64,000 nt of DNA from Pisaster brevispinus (Eukaryota > Echinodermata > Asteroidea > Forcipulatida > Asteriidae), in the NCBI GenBank assembly GCA_023634235.1, contig JAMKCF010000008.1, positions 9,938,176 through 10,002,175 on the forward strand. The letters are read 5' to 3'. The stretch's first letter is position 1. Each line of letters starts with the position of its first letter. Made by a program: the position numbers and the translations under genes. The notes under the pieces were generated by a model. It had not been told where the DNA came from. It did not search any database and was given only the letters and a program-made list of their open reading frames with translations. Of the stretch, positions 1 through 11,900 are shown piece by piece.

Positions 1-1350
1 CTGGGTTTCTATTAGCATTAGTACAGAGTGCGATTGAACATGCACAGCACACAACCAAATAAACAATGCTACAGCTTGCCACTAGGGAGGTTGGAGTTAT
101 TTGGGGATCTGACAGAGCTGGTAAGATTTGGATAAAAATGCTCCGATTGTCCCGATCAGCTAACTCCTTGAAAATCATTAGGACTCGTTTTTAAAAGATG
201 ACTGCTAACTTAACTAGAGTGTATGTCTACATGTGCAGATTTTCACATATTTCTAGGGTAAGCATAATTCTAATACAAGCAGTCTTTCTATAGCCAGAGG
301 GTATTCACAGTACCGACAATTATCACAAGTACAAGTACATGTACATGTATTAGCTTTCTGTTGTATTTTTGTTTACACTCATCATAAACCTTTGATGCTG
401 AAGTTAACTCAGATTGGATAGAGCATAGCATTTTTGCAACAAACTGAGGATTGAGTATTTTTAAATAAAATAGTGAATTTGCTATGGCAGATAAAAAAGC
501 CTGGATTTTCAAGTTAAGGCATTTATGAACCAAACGTTGAGCTATCAAACAACTAGGTACATGTACATGTACATGTATATGTCCAGATATTGCTTTTGAA
601 TAATATTATTGGAAGACATTAATAAGGAATTTAAACCTTTGTTTTTTATTAATTCTGAATTGTTTCTACATACTTCATTGGCAACAAGTGCCCAACATAA
701 TGGCCGTTTCCCATTAGCCTTTTTGAGATATGGTGGACACTATAGGAGTGCACTGTTTGGTTTGGGTGTATAACAGTGCACAGTATTGTGTCCACTTGAT
801 CTTAACATGGCTTATGGACTTCAACACTTCTGTGGTAATGAAGTTTGCTTTAACCATCCACAGCACTGATCTCATCATTGTTACATATAACCACACTGAC
901 TACATCTGCCACCCATACGGTTTGGTGTACTGTACATACAGCATAGTGTAGCACATTGAGTTATTTTGTGCAAATCTTATCTGTATGAATGTAATCAATT
1001 AACAAAACAAACATGCAGTTTTATAAACAGTTTTATAAATCTAGAGTTTGATATGACACTGAACACTAAACCCACAAACAATAACAATTGAACTTTATTT
1101 GAACTTGTGTATGATCCTAAGGATGTTTTTTTCTTCACATCATTGAGAACATTTGACATTTTCCTCCTCAGTCTACCCTTCTCCATATATATTTACTGTT
1201 ATGTGTTTCTCTTTTGTTTGTAATTTTATTGAATTTGTGGAGAAAAAATAAAACAATAATACTTTTAGTAACAAACATTACTTCAATTTTTGTAAGTAAA
1301 CACTCATGAAATGAACACACACAAAAACTGATTTGAAAATGTGTCCGTTA
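1..1350. other. No gene seen
   Basis: AT-rich DNA without a supported exon. It holds short runs of alternating ACATGT/ACATGTAC words near 326-350 and 556-580. The small open frames here show no splice sites or codon pattern that I trust. Confidence 0.5.
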
Positions 1351-1356
1351 AATATC

Positions 1357-1790
1357 ACTCATAAATACCCCAGACAGTTTAGCCAGTCCTATTGGTAGAA
1401 AGGTGGTCACATGACCATGGTATTGAAGGGCTGATAAAAATGTAGCTAGAGCTGTTTAACACAGGTTGGCTAACACGCGTTAGGCATGCATAGCCATACA
1501 ATTGTTGGCACACAAGCTCAATCAGGTGCTAATAACGTTTCATGCAATCAATACATCCGGAAACTTAAGTGTTAAGTCTATGAGTATGCATGTAATATAA
1601 ACCTTCGCAAAATTGCACATAACAAAAAGGGCATTAATGAAGGGGAACAAAAGAGGAGTGACTCAGTCTTTAACTGTCGTTTAAAACCATCTGCTCGATC
1701 CTTTATCGCATGGCCACAACCCTGCTGGTTTAAAATGACTAGTAAAGACCTCCTCACTAACTTGTTTATTCCCTTAAAAGAGGTAAGAAA
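1357..1790. mobile_element. Partial copy of the ATACCCCAGACAGTTT-ended MITE
   Basis: The left end CATAAATACCCCAGACAGTT, followed by a CCTATTGGT block and a CACATGACCATGG block, matches the ends of the complete element at 7866-8534. Internal words GGGCATTAATGAA and CCACAACCCTGCTGG are also shared. The other end is not found; the copy runs up to the next element at 1805. Confidence 0.55.
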
Positions 1791-1804
1791 GTGTAATTTA
1801 ACTT

Positions 1805-2263
1805 CAGGCCTGGAATTACACAGAGGCCACTGAGGCCATGGCCTCTGTTGCTGCCCCTGGTCTTGGCCTTGGTGCCACTGAGGCCATGGCCTCTGTTGCT
1901 GCCCCTGGTCTTGGCCTTGGTGCCACTGAGGCCATGGCCTCTGTTGCTGCCCCTGGTCTTGGCCTTGGTGCCACTGAGGCCATGGCCTCTGTTGCTGCCC
2001 CTGGTCTTGGCCTTGGTGCCACTGAGGCCATGGCCTCTGTTGCTGCCCCTGGTCTTGGCCTTGGTGCCACTGAGGCCATGGCCTCTGTTGCTGCCCCTGG
2101 TCTTGGCCTTGGTGCCACTGAGGCCATGGCCTCTGTTGCTGACCCTGGTCTTGGCCTTGGTGCTCCTTCAAAATATTCCCATGGACTTGATGATTTTCCA
2201 ATGGAAGTGCTCTTTGCAGAATAAAAATGGCATTGCCCTGTCATAGATGAAATTCCAGGCCTG
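1805..2263 (-). mobile_element. Small MITE carrying an expanded 48 bp minisatellite
   Basis: The element is bounded by inverted ends CAGGCCTGGAATT and AATTCCAGGCCTG. It matches the 165 bp copy at 34791-34955 in reverse orientation, apart from the internal tandem array. Inner flanks share AATATTCCCATGG-like and TTTTATTCTGCA-like words with that copy. Confidence 0.7.
1827..2162. repeat. 48 bp tandem repeat, 7 copies
   Basis: The unit begins CCACTGAGGCCATGGCCTCT and ends GGCCTTGGTG. The array is exactly 7 x 48 = 336 bp and copies are nearly identical. The period is a multiple of three and the unit lacks stops in several frames, so long open frames appear on both strands; these are artefacts of the repeat. 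Confidence 0.9.
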
Positions 2264-2890
2264 TAACTTAGTATAAACTAATAACAACAACAACATTCAC
2301 ATGCATCATCTACAGTAGTACTCTAACCATATAACTTCACCAATGCTCACGTGATGTTGATAACACAAAGATTTAAGAAGATACAAGCAGTAGGGAAACT
2401 ATCTGATCAAAGAAAAACATACCGGCAACTAAAGAAAACAACTACTTTGTACACTGTACTAACTCAAGTCTCTAATCTAAACATTGGTAACAATCATAAT
2501 GAATTTATAGTGTGAGATTTGGAGATATGAACATCTCATGGCACCCTACCCTGCATTATCAACCAAACAGGTTGTTATGTACTGGTTGGTACTGATAGAT
2601 CAACAATAATAATTAGTTCTTATAATGCTTTATCTATAGGCATCTCAAAGCGTTTTTTCTTTTTTCCAGACGGGATTCCATAATGTTTTACAACTGTTTC
2701 AAGTATAAGATTTAACGTCAAAAATATAAAGTATAAGATTTAAGAATCAAGAACACTAAGTATATATTTTAAAATAAGAAACTTTCTTTAAAAAATATAC
2801 AAAGAAAAAGTTAACATAACAACAAAAACCTCAATCAAGATAACCTGCCTACATGTATGGGACAGAAACTGTCTTGATTGTCAGCTGCAT
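2264..2890. other. No clear feature
   Basis: AT-rich DNA with A-runs between the MITE and the tentative last exon of the MIF4G gene. If that exon is real, the 3' UTR would lie here, but no close AATAAA is visible on the minus strand. Confidence 0.4.
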
Positions 2891-2894
2891 GGAT

Positions 2895-2932
2895 TCAGTA
2901 ATAGACACTTGATGAATACTGACATGGAGGTC
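2895..2932 (-). CDS. Tentative last exon of the MIF4G gene
   Basis: After acceptor TTCAAACAG, two bases finish the split codon of the previous exon, and the frame then encodes PPCQYSSSVYY and a TGA stop. The phase fits, but the exon is very short and no clear AATAAA follows closely, so this is a weak candidate. Confidence 0.25.
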
Positions 2933-5900
2933 CTGTTTGAAACACAATATAAACATGCATGGTATCATTTATTATACACAAACCAAAGTCAAAGACGAGT
3001 TTCAGCTATTTCTCATTTTAGCCTTTTAATAAAAAGAGCGAAAAGTCATTAAAATGCTCTTATGCAAAATTACTGGCATACATCACTGCTTGGTGATCCT
3101 TTTTAACATGTCAGGCAATAAAGCTTCTGAAGTTGTTTATTCCCATACATTATGTTCCATTTACATGTTAAGTATACTAGTTGATGACAATGTGAAGGAG
3201 ATGTAATTGATTTTTGTTTTCCAATCTAGCACTGAGCTGAAATGTTTAGTCAAGTCAAGTCAATGCCTTAGTAACCTTTAGATACACAAACTATTAGTTA
3301 TCACATACATGTAACCAAGAGTGGAATACCGGAAAATATAGGCCTACAACAGGCTCTGATATGAACCATTTAATACAGGTTTGTATCTTATGTTATTATG
3401 GATCAACCAATCAAATCGAGGACGCAAGTTATATCATTGCCTCTGATTTTAACATAACCTTCTTTTCAGGAAATATTTGTTTGAAAAATCTTTTGTTTCT
3501 TTTAGAAATGGCAGATATAGTTTGTTAATATGGGCATCATGGGATATGTTCACTGTATGAAATACCATGTTTTAATGACTTTTAGGTCAACTGTGTTATG
3601 TCAATTCTTGCAACTGTGAGTTTTTTGGAACTACAGTCGACTCTCGTTAATACGAGGTCCGCCGGACTGGCCCGTTTTCCTCGTATTATCCGAACCTCGT
3701 CTTAAACGCAGCGCACTATTTACACATACATGTATACACACGTGTCTAGGCTACAACGGAGGGATTTGCTTCCTAGTACAGTTCTTACGAGCATCCTGCA
3801 CACAAAAATATCAATGATAAATGCATTTTTGTTGACTATGATCATAGAAATTTAATATTGTGTATAACTCAAGATACAAATCATGTCAAAGTCATGTCAA
3901 ACTTGCCGTTCATGTGACCATGATGTGACAGTTTCGATACTGCGTAGCGCCTATGATGAACGTTGTTTTCGCTGGTAGCCGTCAGCGTGTAAGCAAAGTA
4001 AGCGAAATGTTTCTGGTTTTCGGATCGGACAGAACCGTGTAGCCGGTCCAATCCGATAAATAGTTTGGCAACAAGAATGTTATTTCCGAACCTTGACTGA
4101 ACGGGTACGCAACAATGTTTTTGAGATCTCGCTACAAAAGTATGAAAAACAATACATTTTGTCATCATGGGGCCGCAAAAATACCTTGTATTATCCGTGT
4201 TCTCGTTACGGCTGTGCTCGTATCTTCGTTTTTTAAGACATAAAACACGCATGGGTAAGTTCAGGACCGGTGAAATACCTTGTATTAACCGGCGTCTCGT
4301 ATCTTCCGAGCTCGTATTAACGAGAGTCGACTGTACATGTACATGTATCTTAATCTCCGTTTTAGCTTTAATTGTTACAATTGGGAAGGTTTTTACAAAC
4401 TGTTCAAGAAGAATATAAATTTATTAGGACTACACGTCTAGCGGCTACCAGCGAAAACAACGTTCAGCATAGGCGCTACGCAGTATCGAATATGTCACAT
4501 CATGGTCACATGAACGGCAAGTTTGACATGACTTTGCAAAGTATTAAATTTGTATGATCATAGTCAACAAAATTGCATTTATCATTGATATTTTTGTGTA
4601 CATGATGCTCGTAAGAACTGTACTAGGAAGCCAACTGCTCCATTCTAGCCTAGACACGTGTGTAGTGCATGCACTATGACGACTTGTGTATACAGTACAT
4701 GTACATGTACGTGTACGTGTAAATAGTGCGCTGCGTTTAAGACGAAGTTCGGATAATACGAGGAAAACGGGCCAGTCCGGCGGACCTCGTATTAACGAGA
4801 GTCGACTGTACATGCCATTACACTTTATGCAAAGTACATGGCAGTGGCTGCAACGATCAGACTAGTGAAATACTAGCACTTAATTCACTATTTCTTTTTA
4901 TGATATGTGCACATCATTTTTAAAGTTGCCAACTTTCTCCCTTGACACTGGTCCACTGGCCAAGTCCAGTCACAACTCACTCCAAGTGGTCCAACTAGCT
5001 AGTTCAGTGTTGTAAGCATCCCTCATTTGAAATATGGACCAGTGAAAAAGCTGTCACACCACTACAAAAGTTAAGGGCAAACCTTGTTTACTAACCTGAC
5101 TTGTTGGCGGGTAAGTTGATGTTACTGGGCCATGTAGGATGACGTCTTCTGTTCAAGTAGGAGCTAATGCTGGCTGATCTGATACTAGGTGGAGGTGTGT
5201 CATCCATTAGAAGGAATGTTGGATCTTCAAAAGTTGGTATCTGTAATCAACAAGACACTGACTTGATTAAATGCTCACAACATCACAATAGGAGACACCC
5301 TTGATTTCTTACATCCCAATGTTGATAAGGCCCATTTGTGATATGAGTAAACAAAAACATAATATCACATTCTCTAAAACCTCCACCATGCTGTACATAC
5401 AATAATTACAATAAACTTTCAATACGCTTACAGTGTTGTAAACAAAGTCATTTTTGCTCAAGTCAAGCCAAGACAAGTCAAAAGTCATTTCTACTCAAGT
5501 CAACTCAAGAGTTATTTTTTATCCCAAAATAAGGTCAACACTTTTCAAATTCTGACAAACAGGCTAATTTACTTCAAAATTCTGTTGACAGCCAAGTTAT
5601 TAAATTCAGTTAATAAAGCCATTTATAATGTTTTATTCACATGAAAACATTCATTTTAAGTATTAAAGCAACGGGCCAGAAGTAAAAAAAGATGTATACA
5701 CCTGTATTTGAACACTATAGACATTTACCCTTGCTGTAATTACAACAAATCACCTGTTTGTTAAACTTATAAAACTCTTTAATCTTTTCAAATCAATACA
5801 CTGACACAAACATGTACATTTACACGCATGTACAGGTTGTAGCTATTTCATTGGCCGTGGAACATACTGGCCAATAGCAACATGGACTTATTAGTGTCAT

Positions 5901-8900
5901 TGTATTACCCCTGAAAACAAATCCAACTTGACTGTTGACGTAAGCAACACTGTCAGTGTTTCTCTTGAACCTTACAGGCCTGAAATTTCATCTTTGAGAG
6001 AACAAGGCCATTTTTATTTTGAAAAGGGCACTTTACATGGAAAATCTTTTGAAGGGGCACCAAGGCTAGGACCAGGGGCAACAGAGATTCAATAAGTAAA
6101 TTTACTCATTCACATTTATTTCAATGCTGTCATTAAGGGTCAAAATCACGTCAATTACTGTAGCATAACAAAATCTAGAAAAAAAGTTGAACTTATAACT
6201 ATATTTGATGATAATTGTAGTTATGACATGATCAATAAAAATACAACATTTAGGTTTGGATGATGCATAACTTCTGTACCCTTCGCTATTGACAGATAAG
6301 ATACAAATGTAACAGGCTCAATAACATCAAGTCAGAAAAAAAAATCAAGTTGTTGATGCGTGTGTTTATTTTCCATTTGTCCACATCGGAAACTGCGCAC
6401 ACAACTGAATTACGAGTATGAAAAAGGATCCACAGGAATCTCAGCACTGTGTTCCTGGGCTATGGGTTAGCTAATGAATAAACATACACAACTATAAATA
6501 CTTATACAGTCGACTCTCATTAATACAAGCTCGGAAGATACGAGACGCTGGTTAATACGAGGTATTTCACCGGTCCCGAACTTTCCCATGCGTGTTTCTA
6601 TGTCTTAAAAAATGGAAGATACGAGCACGGCCGTAACGAGAACACGGATAATACGAGGTACTTTTGCGGCCCCATGATGACAAAATGTATTGTTTTTCAT
6701 ACTTTTGTAGCGAGATCTGAAAAATATTGTTGCGTAAAAGCTTACCATTCAGTCAAGGTTCGGAAATTACATGCTTGTTGCCAAACTATTTATCAGATCA
6801 GACCAGCTACACGGTTCTGTCCGATCCGAAAACCAGAAACATTTCGCTGGTAACTTATGCTTGATATGCTACTTCACTTACACGCTGACGGCTACCAGCG
6901 AAAACAACGTTCAGCATAGGCGCTACGCAGAATCGAATCTGTCACATGGTCACATGAACGGCAAGTTTGACATGACTTTCCTATGATTTTTATCTTGAAA
7001 TATTCACAATATTAAATTTTTATGATCATAGTCGACAAAAATGCATTTATTATTGATATTTTTGTGTACAGGATGCTCGTAAGAACTGTACTAGGAAGCA
7101 AACCGCTCCGTTGTAGCCTAGACACGTGAGTAGTGCATGCACTATGACGATGTGTGTATACATGTACGTGTAAATAGTGCGCTGCGTTAAAGACGAGGTT
7201 TGGATAATACGAGGAAAATGAGCCAGTCCGGCAGACCTCGTATTAACTAGAGTCGACTGTAGGTTGTTTATTATCATAACATAAATTAAAAAGCCTAGCT
7301 GGTCATCAAACTGGTTTCTTTGAACTATAGTTGCTATAAACTGCTCCTCATAACTCAGGAGTACTGCTTATTATGGTATAGATTGTTACTGTTCATGGAA
7401 AAACTCATCTCTTAGCAAGTCGGTTGTCTATAAAATGTGCTGTACACACATCAGAAGTTATGATGCTCATACAGTCTCAGTCTTTTGTATGTTTAACACC
7501 CATATACCTGATTTGAAACTAGATTTTGACTACAATGATGACACTTACTCTGATGATGTAGTGGATATCACTATGTGGAATGGTATGCTGCAAAGCAGCT
7601 GGCATTACTCTACACAGGGGTGAATTCCAACACTTGAGAAGAAAGTCACGAGTGTACTGATGGACAACTTGACTTCTGCTACCTTCAAACATACATAATC
7701 AATAATAACAGCAGTCAATATAATAGCATAATTGCATGGACGTTTGCTCAATTTGTTCAAATATGGCCCGATTAGTGCAATTATTAAAAAGTTGATGAAA
7801 TAAAGACTGTGTATGGGGAAAAGTTGTTGACATATATAAGTAAACACATCCAGAGATAAAACCAACATTCATAAATACCCCAGACAGTTTATCCATTCTT
7901 GTTGGTCAAAAGAGATCACGTGGCCATGTTTAAAATTTACAGAACAGAAAAGTTTACAGATTTTCCTACATTATTACACCTTTTAACAAAAAGGGCTTTT
8001 ATGAATGGAAATAAAAGTGTAGTGCCTTGATCTTAAAGAGTTGTTCAAGACCTTGTGGCCGTGCTTTGTCCAGCTTGGCCCTAATTATCACACAGCCACA
8101 ACCCTGCCAGTTTTAGATAAGGGAATAAAAGAGTGGCGACGTGTTCTTAAACGGCCGTTTAAGAACGAGTCACTACTCTTTTATTCCCATTCATAAATGC
8201 CCTTTTGTTAAAAAGCAAAAAAATATTATAGACAATCTGTGACAAGTGCTTCGCAGCGAATTTTCGAAGTTTGTACATTTTCAAAAAATGTTTTAAAAAT
8301 TCTGTTTGGTGCGCGTTGGGTTGTGTGTGCGCGCGTGTAAAAATAGACTACGCGCTGGTACTAATAGCTATATAATGCATAATTAAATTGGCGTACATGA
8401 GCTTGCGCGCCCAACATGCGAAGCCAGCCGGTTTTAAACAGCTCCAGCTATGTCTTTATCAGCCGTTTAAACACCCCCACGTGACATGCTCTCCACCAAT
8501 AGGAATAGCGAAACTGTCTGGGGTATTTATGAATGGCCGTTTAAAACCTCGTCGCCTACTGTCTTATTCCCATATTCACATAAATTTGATTTGATGATGT
8601 TTGATTGATGTGTGTAAAGCTAGAGATCTTACTTGAAGATCCTTCCGATAGTCGACGTGTTCGCCCAGGGTTTGTATCCATTTGGCCGATGATACTTCTT
8701 AGAGTACTGGCTTTAACAGGAGATGAAGCATCTTCAAATCTATTCCCATCCTCATTGACAGACTGCAATGTCAGGCAGTCTTGTTTCTCTCTTTCAGTTG
8801 GAGACAGGGTAAGATAAGTCCGATCACCCCCAGCTTCCACTCTGCAATAGGAGGATGTATCAGGAGATTCTTCAGAGATGACAGACAAAGAACTTGAGAC

Positions 8901-11900
8901 ATTTGGTGAGAAGGTAACAGCATCCCAGAACCCAGTGGAGCTTGGACTGTCTAGTTTGAAGCCTTCATCTTTCTTGACTGGACTTTGAGCAGTATTATGA
9001 TTGAGAGCTGTGTACAACAACATAGATTAGGTCAATTGATTTTACTTCTTTTACTTTTACTTCTTTTACTTAAAAATCAAACTTTATAAATTTCAAAATT
9101 TGCTCAAGATCACAATGTATGCCAAATACAACAAAGACGTTTCTTAGAATACTGCAAAATCAAAAGCAAACACTAACAATCCTGAAGAGGTTTTAAAAGT
9201 ATGATGATTAAGCCAAACATTATAAGAACAAGTTAATAAACATTTTGCCAAAAAAGTAACTTAGATCTTTGAAAAGATCCAGAAGTTCAAGATGACCTAC
9301 CAGGCTGATTTAGTGGCTTAGCTCCAGGCTGAATTAGTGGCTTGGCACCTGGCTGAGTTAGTGGCTTGGCACCAGACTGAGTTGGTGGCTTGGCACCAGG
9401 CTGAGTTAGTGGCTTGGCACCAGGCTGAGTTAGTGGCTTGGCACCAGGCTGATTTAGTGGCTTAGCTCCAGGCTGATTTAGTGGCTTGGCACCAGGCTGA
9501 GTTAGTGGCTTGGCACCAGGCTGAGTTAGTGGCTTGGCACCAGGCTGAGTTAGTGGCTTGGCACCAGGCTGATTTAGTGGCTTAGCTCCAGGCTGATTTA
9601 GTGGCTTGGCACCAGGCTGATTTAGTGGCTTGGCACGAGGCTGAGTTAGTGGCTTGGCACCAGGCTGAGTTAGTGGCTTGGCACCTGGCTGAGTTAGTGG
9701 CTTGGCACCAGTCTTCCTATCTGTAGAAAGAAGTGTTGCTCTGATGTCCACATTACAAGCTAACTTGCTTTGTGCACATTCCACAATGCGCTCTGTATTG
9801 GTCTTTTCCACACTTGACTTTGTCTCTGTAGTGCTTACTACTGTTTTAGAGCTTCCAGTATCAGGTGCATGGATAGATGCCGTCTAAATAAAAGGAAAGG
9901 TTTTATACCAAAGTAAAATATCAGTGTTACCACAAATTATAGTTTCTATGTCATTTTCCCACAATGCAAAAGTTGAAATCTTCTTTGAATGGGATAGGAT
10001 GTCAGGCAATATAATAGTCACATCATGTTTCACCTAACTTTTAACTGCACATTTCAGCTTTCAGAAGAAAAGCTTTAAAAGGGCAGTGTTGTAGTCGAGT
10101 CCACGACCTTAGAGGCCAAGGCCAAGACCAAGTCACAGCATTTGAGGCCGAGGCCAAGGTCACAGTGTCCAAGGCCGGGGCCAAGGCCAGAAGGTGTGGA
10201 GTCTAGAAGGTGCAGAGGCCAAGGCCAAAACTGAGTCATTGCATAGCGAGGCCAAGACTAAGGCCGTCTGAAGTGGGCCTCCAGGCCGAGGACAGCCTTG
10301 AGACCTTTAAAAGAATCAGCCAACTCAGATGAAATTAGCACACAAGTATTCAATACTTACCTGTTGTTTATCAGGTCTTTGTTCCACATCCCAATGTCTT
10401 GCTCTTAACTCAATAACTTTCAATAGTTGCATCCTAGTTGTGGGTCGCTTCTTTGGGTCTAAGGCTAGGATTCGAATCGTCTGGAAGATTCGGTCTATTT
10501 CAGCTGTAATACAAAGAATAGTACATCTATGCATTTAAAAGCATCTCAATGGTATTAATCAAAACAAATTTCTGTGCAGTAGCAATGGTAAATAAACAGA
10601 GTTAAGTATGTGCATGAGATATTCCCAATGTACAGCCAGAATGCAATAAATAATTAACAAGAAGTTGTTTGAGTTACATTAAATGATCAGACAGTGTATC
10701 AAGGTTGGTTAACAGTGTTATCTTAATGTACTTGTATTCACCATATAATACAGGACTGCTGGCAGGCCTAGTGCAAATCTAATTAAATGACATTGAATGA
10801 TCAGTAGTTTGGATTGGTCTAAAGGTAAATGGGAATCAACAATTACTACTTGTCCAATAATACAGCTTCCGTCATACATAGTCGGACCATACTTACATTT
10901 GACATGTTTGTCCAGTTCTTTACCAGAAGCCTTGAGAAGAAAGCATAGATTGGCCACAGCAAACTCAAAATGTCGAGGATTAGCAACATTTAATGAAGCA
11001 TGACAGTCTTGTATAGACTTCCACAAGCTACCTGTGTCTTTACAATGAAATGTCTTAGAAGGAGGTGGTGAACAGTTTGGCTTGGATTGCTTAGGGTTGG
11101 CATACACTAACATTGTCTCTTCTTCCTCCATGTGCTTCAGAAAAAGGAAAACAAGAAAGCAACTTTCATGGATAATTCTTTAATTAGGGAATAACAGCGT
11201 GGGGAGCCGGTCTTCACTGTGTGGTAATGAACAAGGTTGTTACTACGCAGTGAAGACCGAGTCCCCACGCTGTTATGGCATTAATAAACACCTTTAACGA
11301 AGAAAAACGGTAAAAATCATCAGAATTTTTTTATTTTTCTTTCGCGGTTAATTTTAGAAATGTTCCACTCATGTTCAAGGGCGATTATTTCAGCTGTTCA
11401 ACTTGTGCGTGGCACCTAGTCTCTTATACATAATTAACTATTTGTGCATATTTTGAAGAACCAGACTACATGTATGAGCTTTAAAAAACAGCACTATAAT
11501 TAGAAACACTTTGGTTGGTGTTCGGCTTTATAATTTGCATTACCTTGGTTTCATGTGCGTACCAACTACCTTAAAATGATACATTGTCTGCGTGTTTACA
11601 CATACGCGTGGTATGCGCGTGCATGCGGCACTATCTGTCCTTGCCGAAATAACAAAAAACAATACGCACAAAGAACACAGTTTTGATAGTTTCCGAACAC
11701 AACAAGTACCGTGCAAACATAACTTTTACACAACATTGTACTTGTTTATGGGCCATTTATTCGCTAGTTTACAGAGCTGGTCTTTATATCACATGTTAAT
11801 ACACCCCCAATCAGAGTGCGTAAACTCTCTGAGGTATTTATTAATACAATATATTATTATTAATACTTATATAGTACATGTATAAGCTTTTCATTACTCT

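Noticed and set aside
1578..2246. Long open frames on both strands over the 48 bp array
   Set aside because: All are produced by a stop-free tandem unit whose length is a multiple of three; unique flanks show no gene-like features or splice sites.
4544..4813. Transposase fragments in the pogo-type MITEs
   Set aside because: Short open frames in several copies (for example IRGPPDWP-containing) are translations of the inverted ends; no DDE or helix-turn-helix sequence is present.
7435..7623. Plus-strand gene starting at 7435
   Set aside because: The acidic frame has no splice signals of its own and overlaps the better supported tentative minus-strand exon.
10361..10503. Protein kinase end (DPKKRPTTRMQLL)
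   Set aside because: The motif resembles kinase subdomain XI, but no HRD, DFG or glycine loop is found upstream, and the following LRARHW and preceding GKELD fit MIF4G better.
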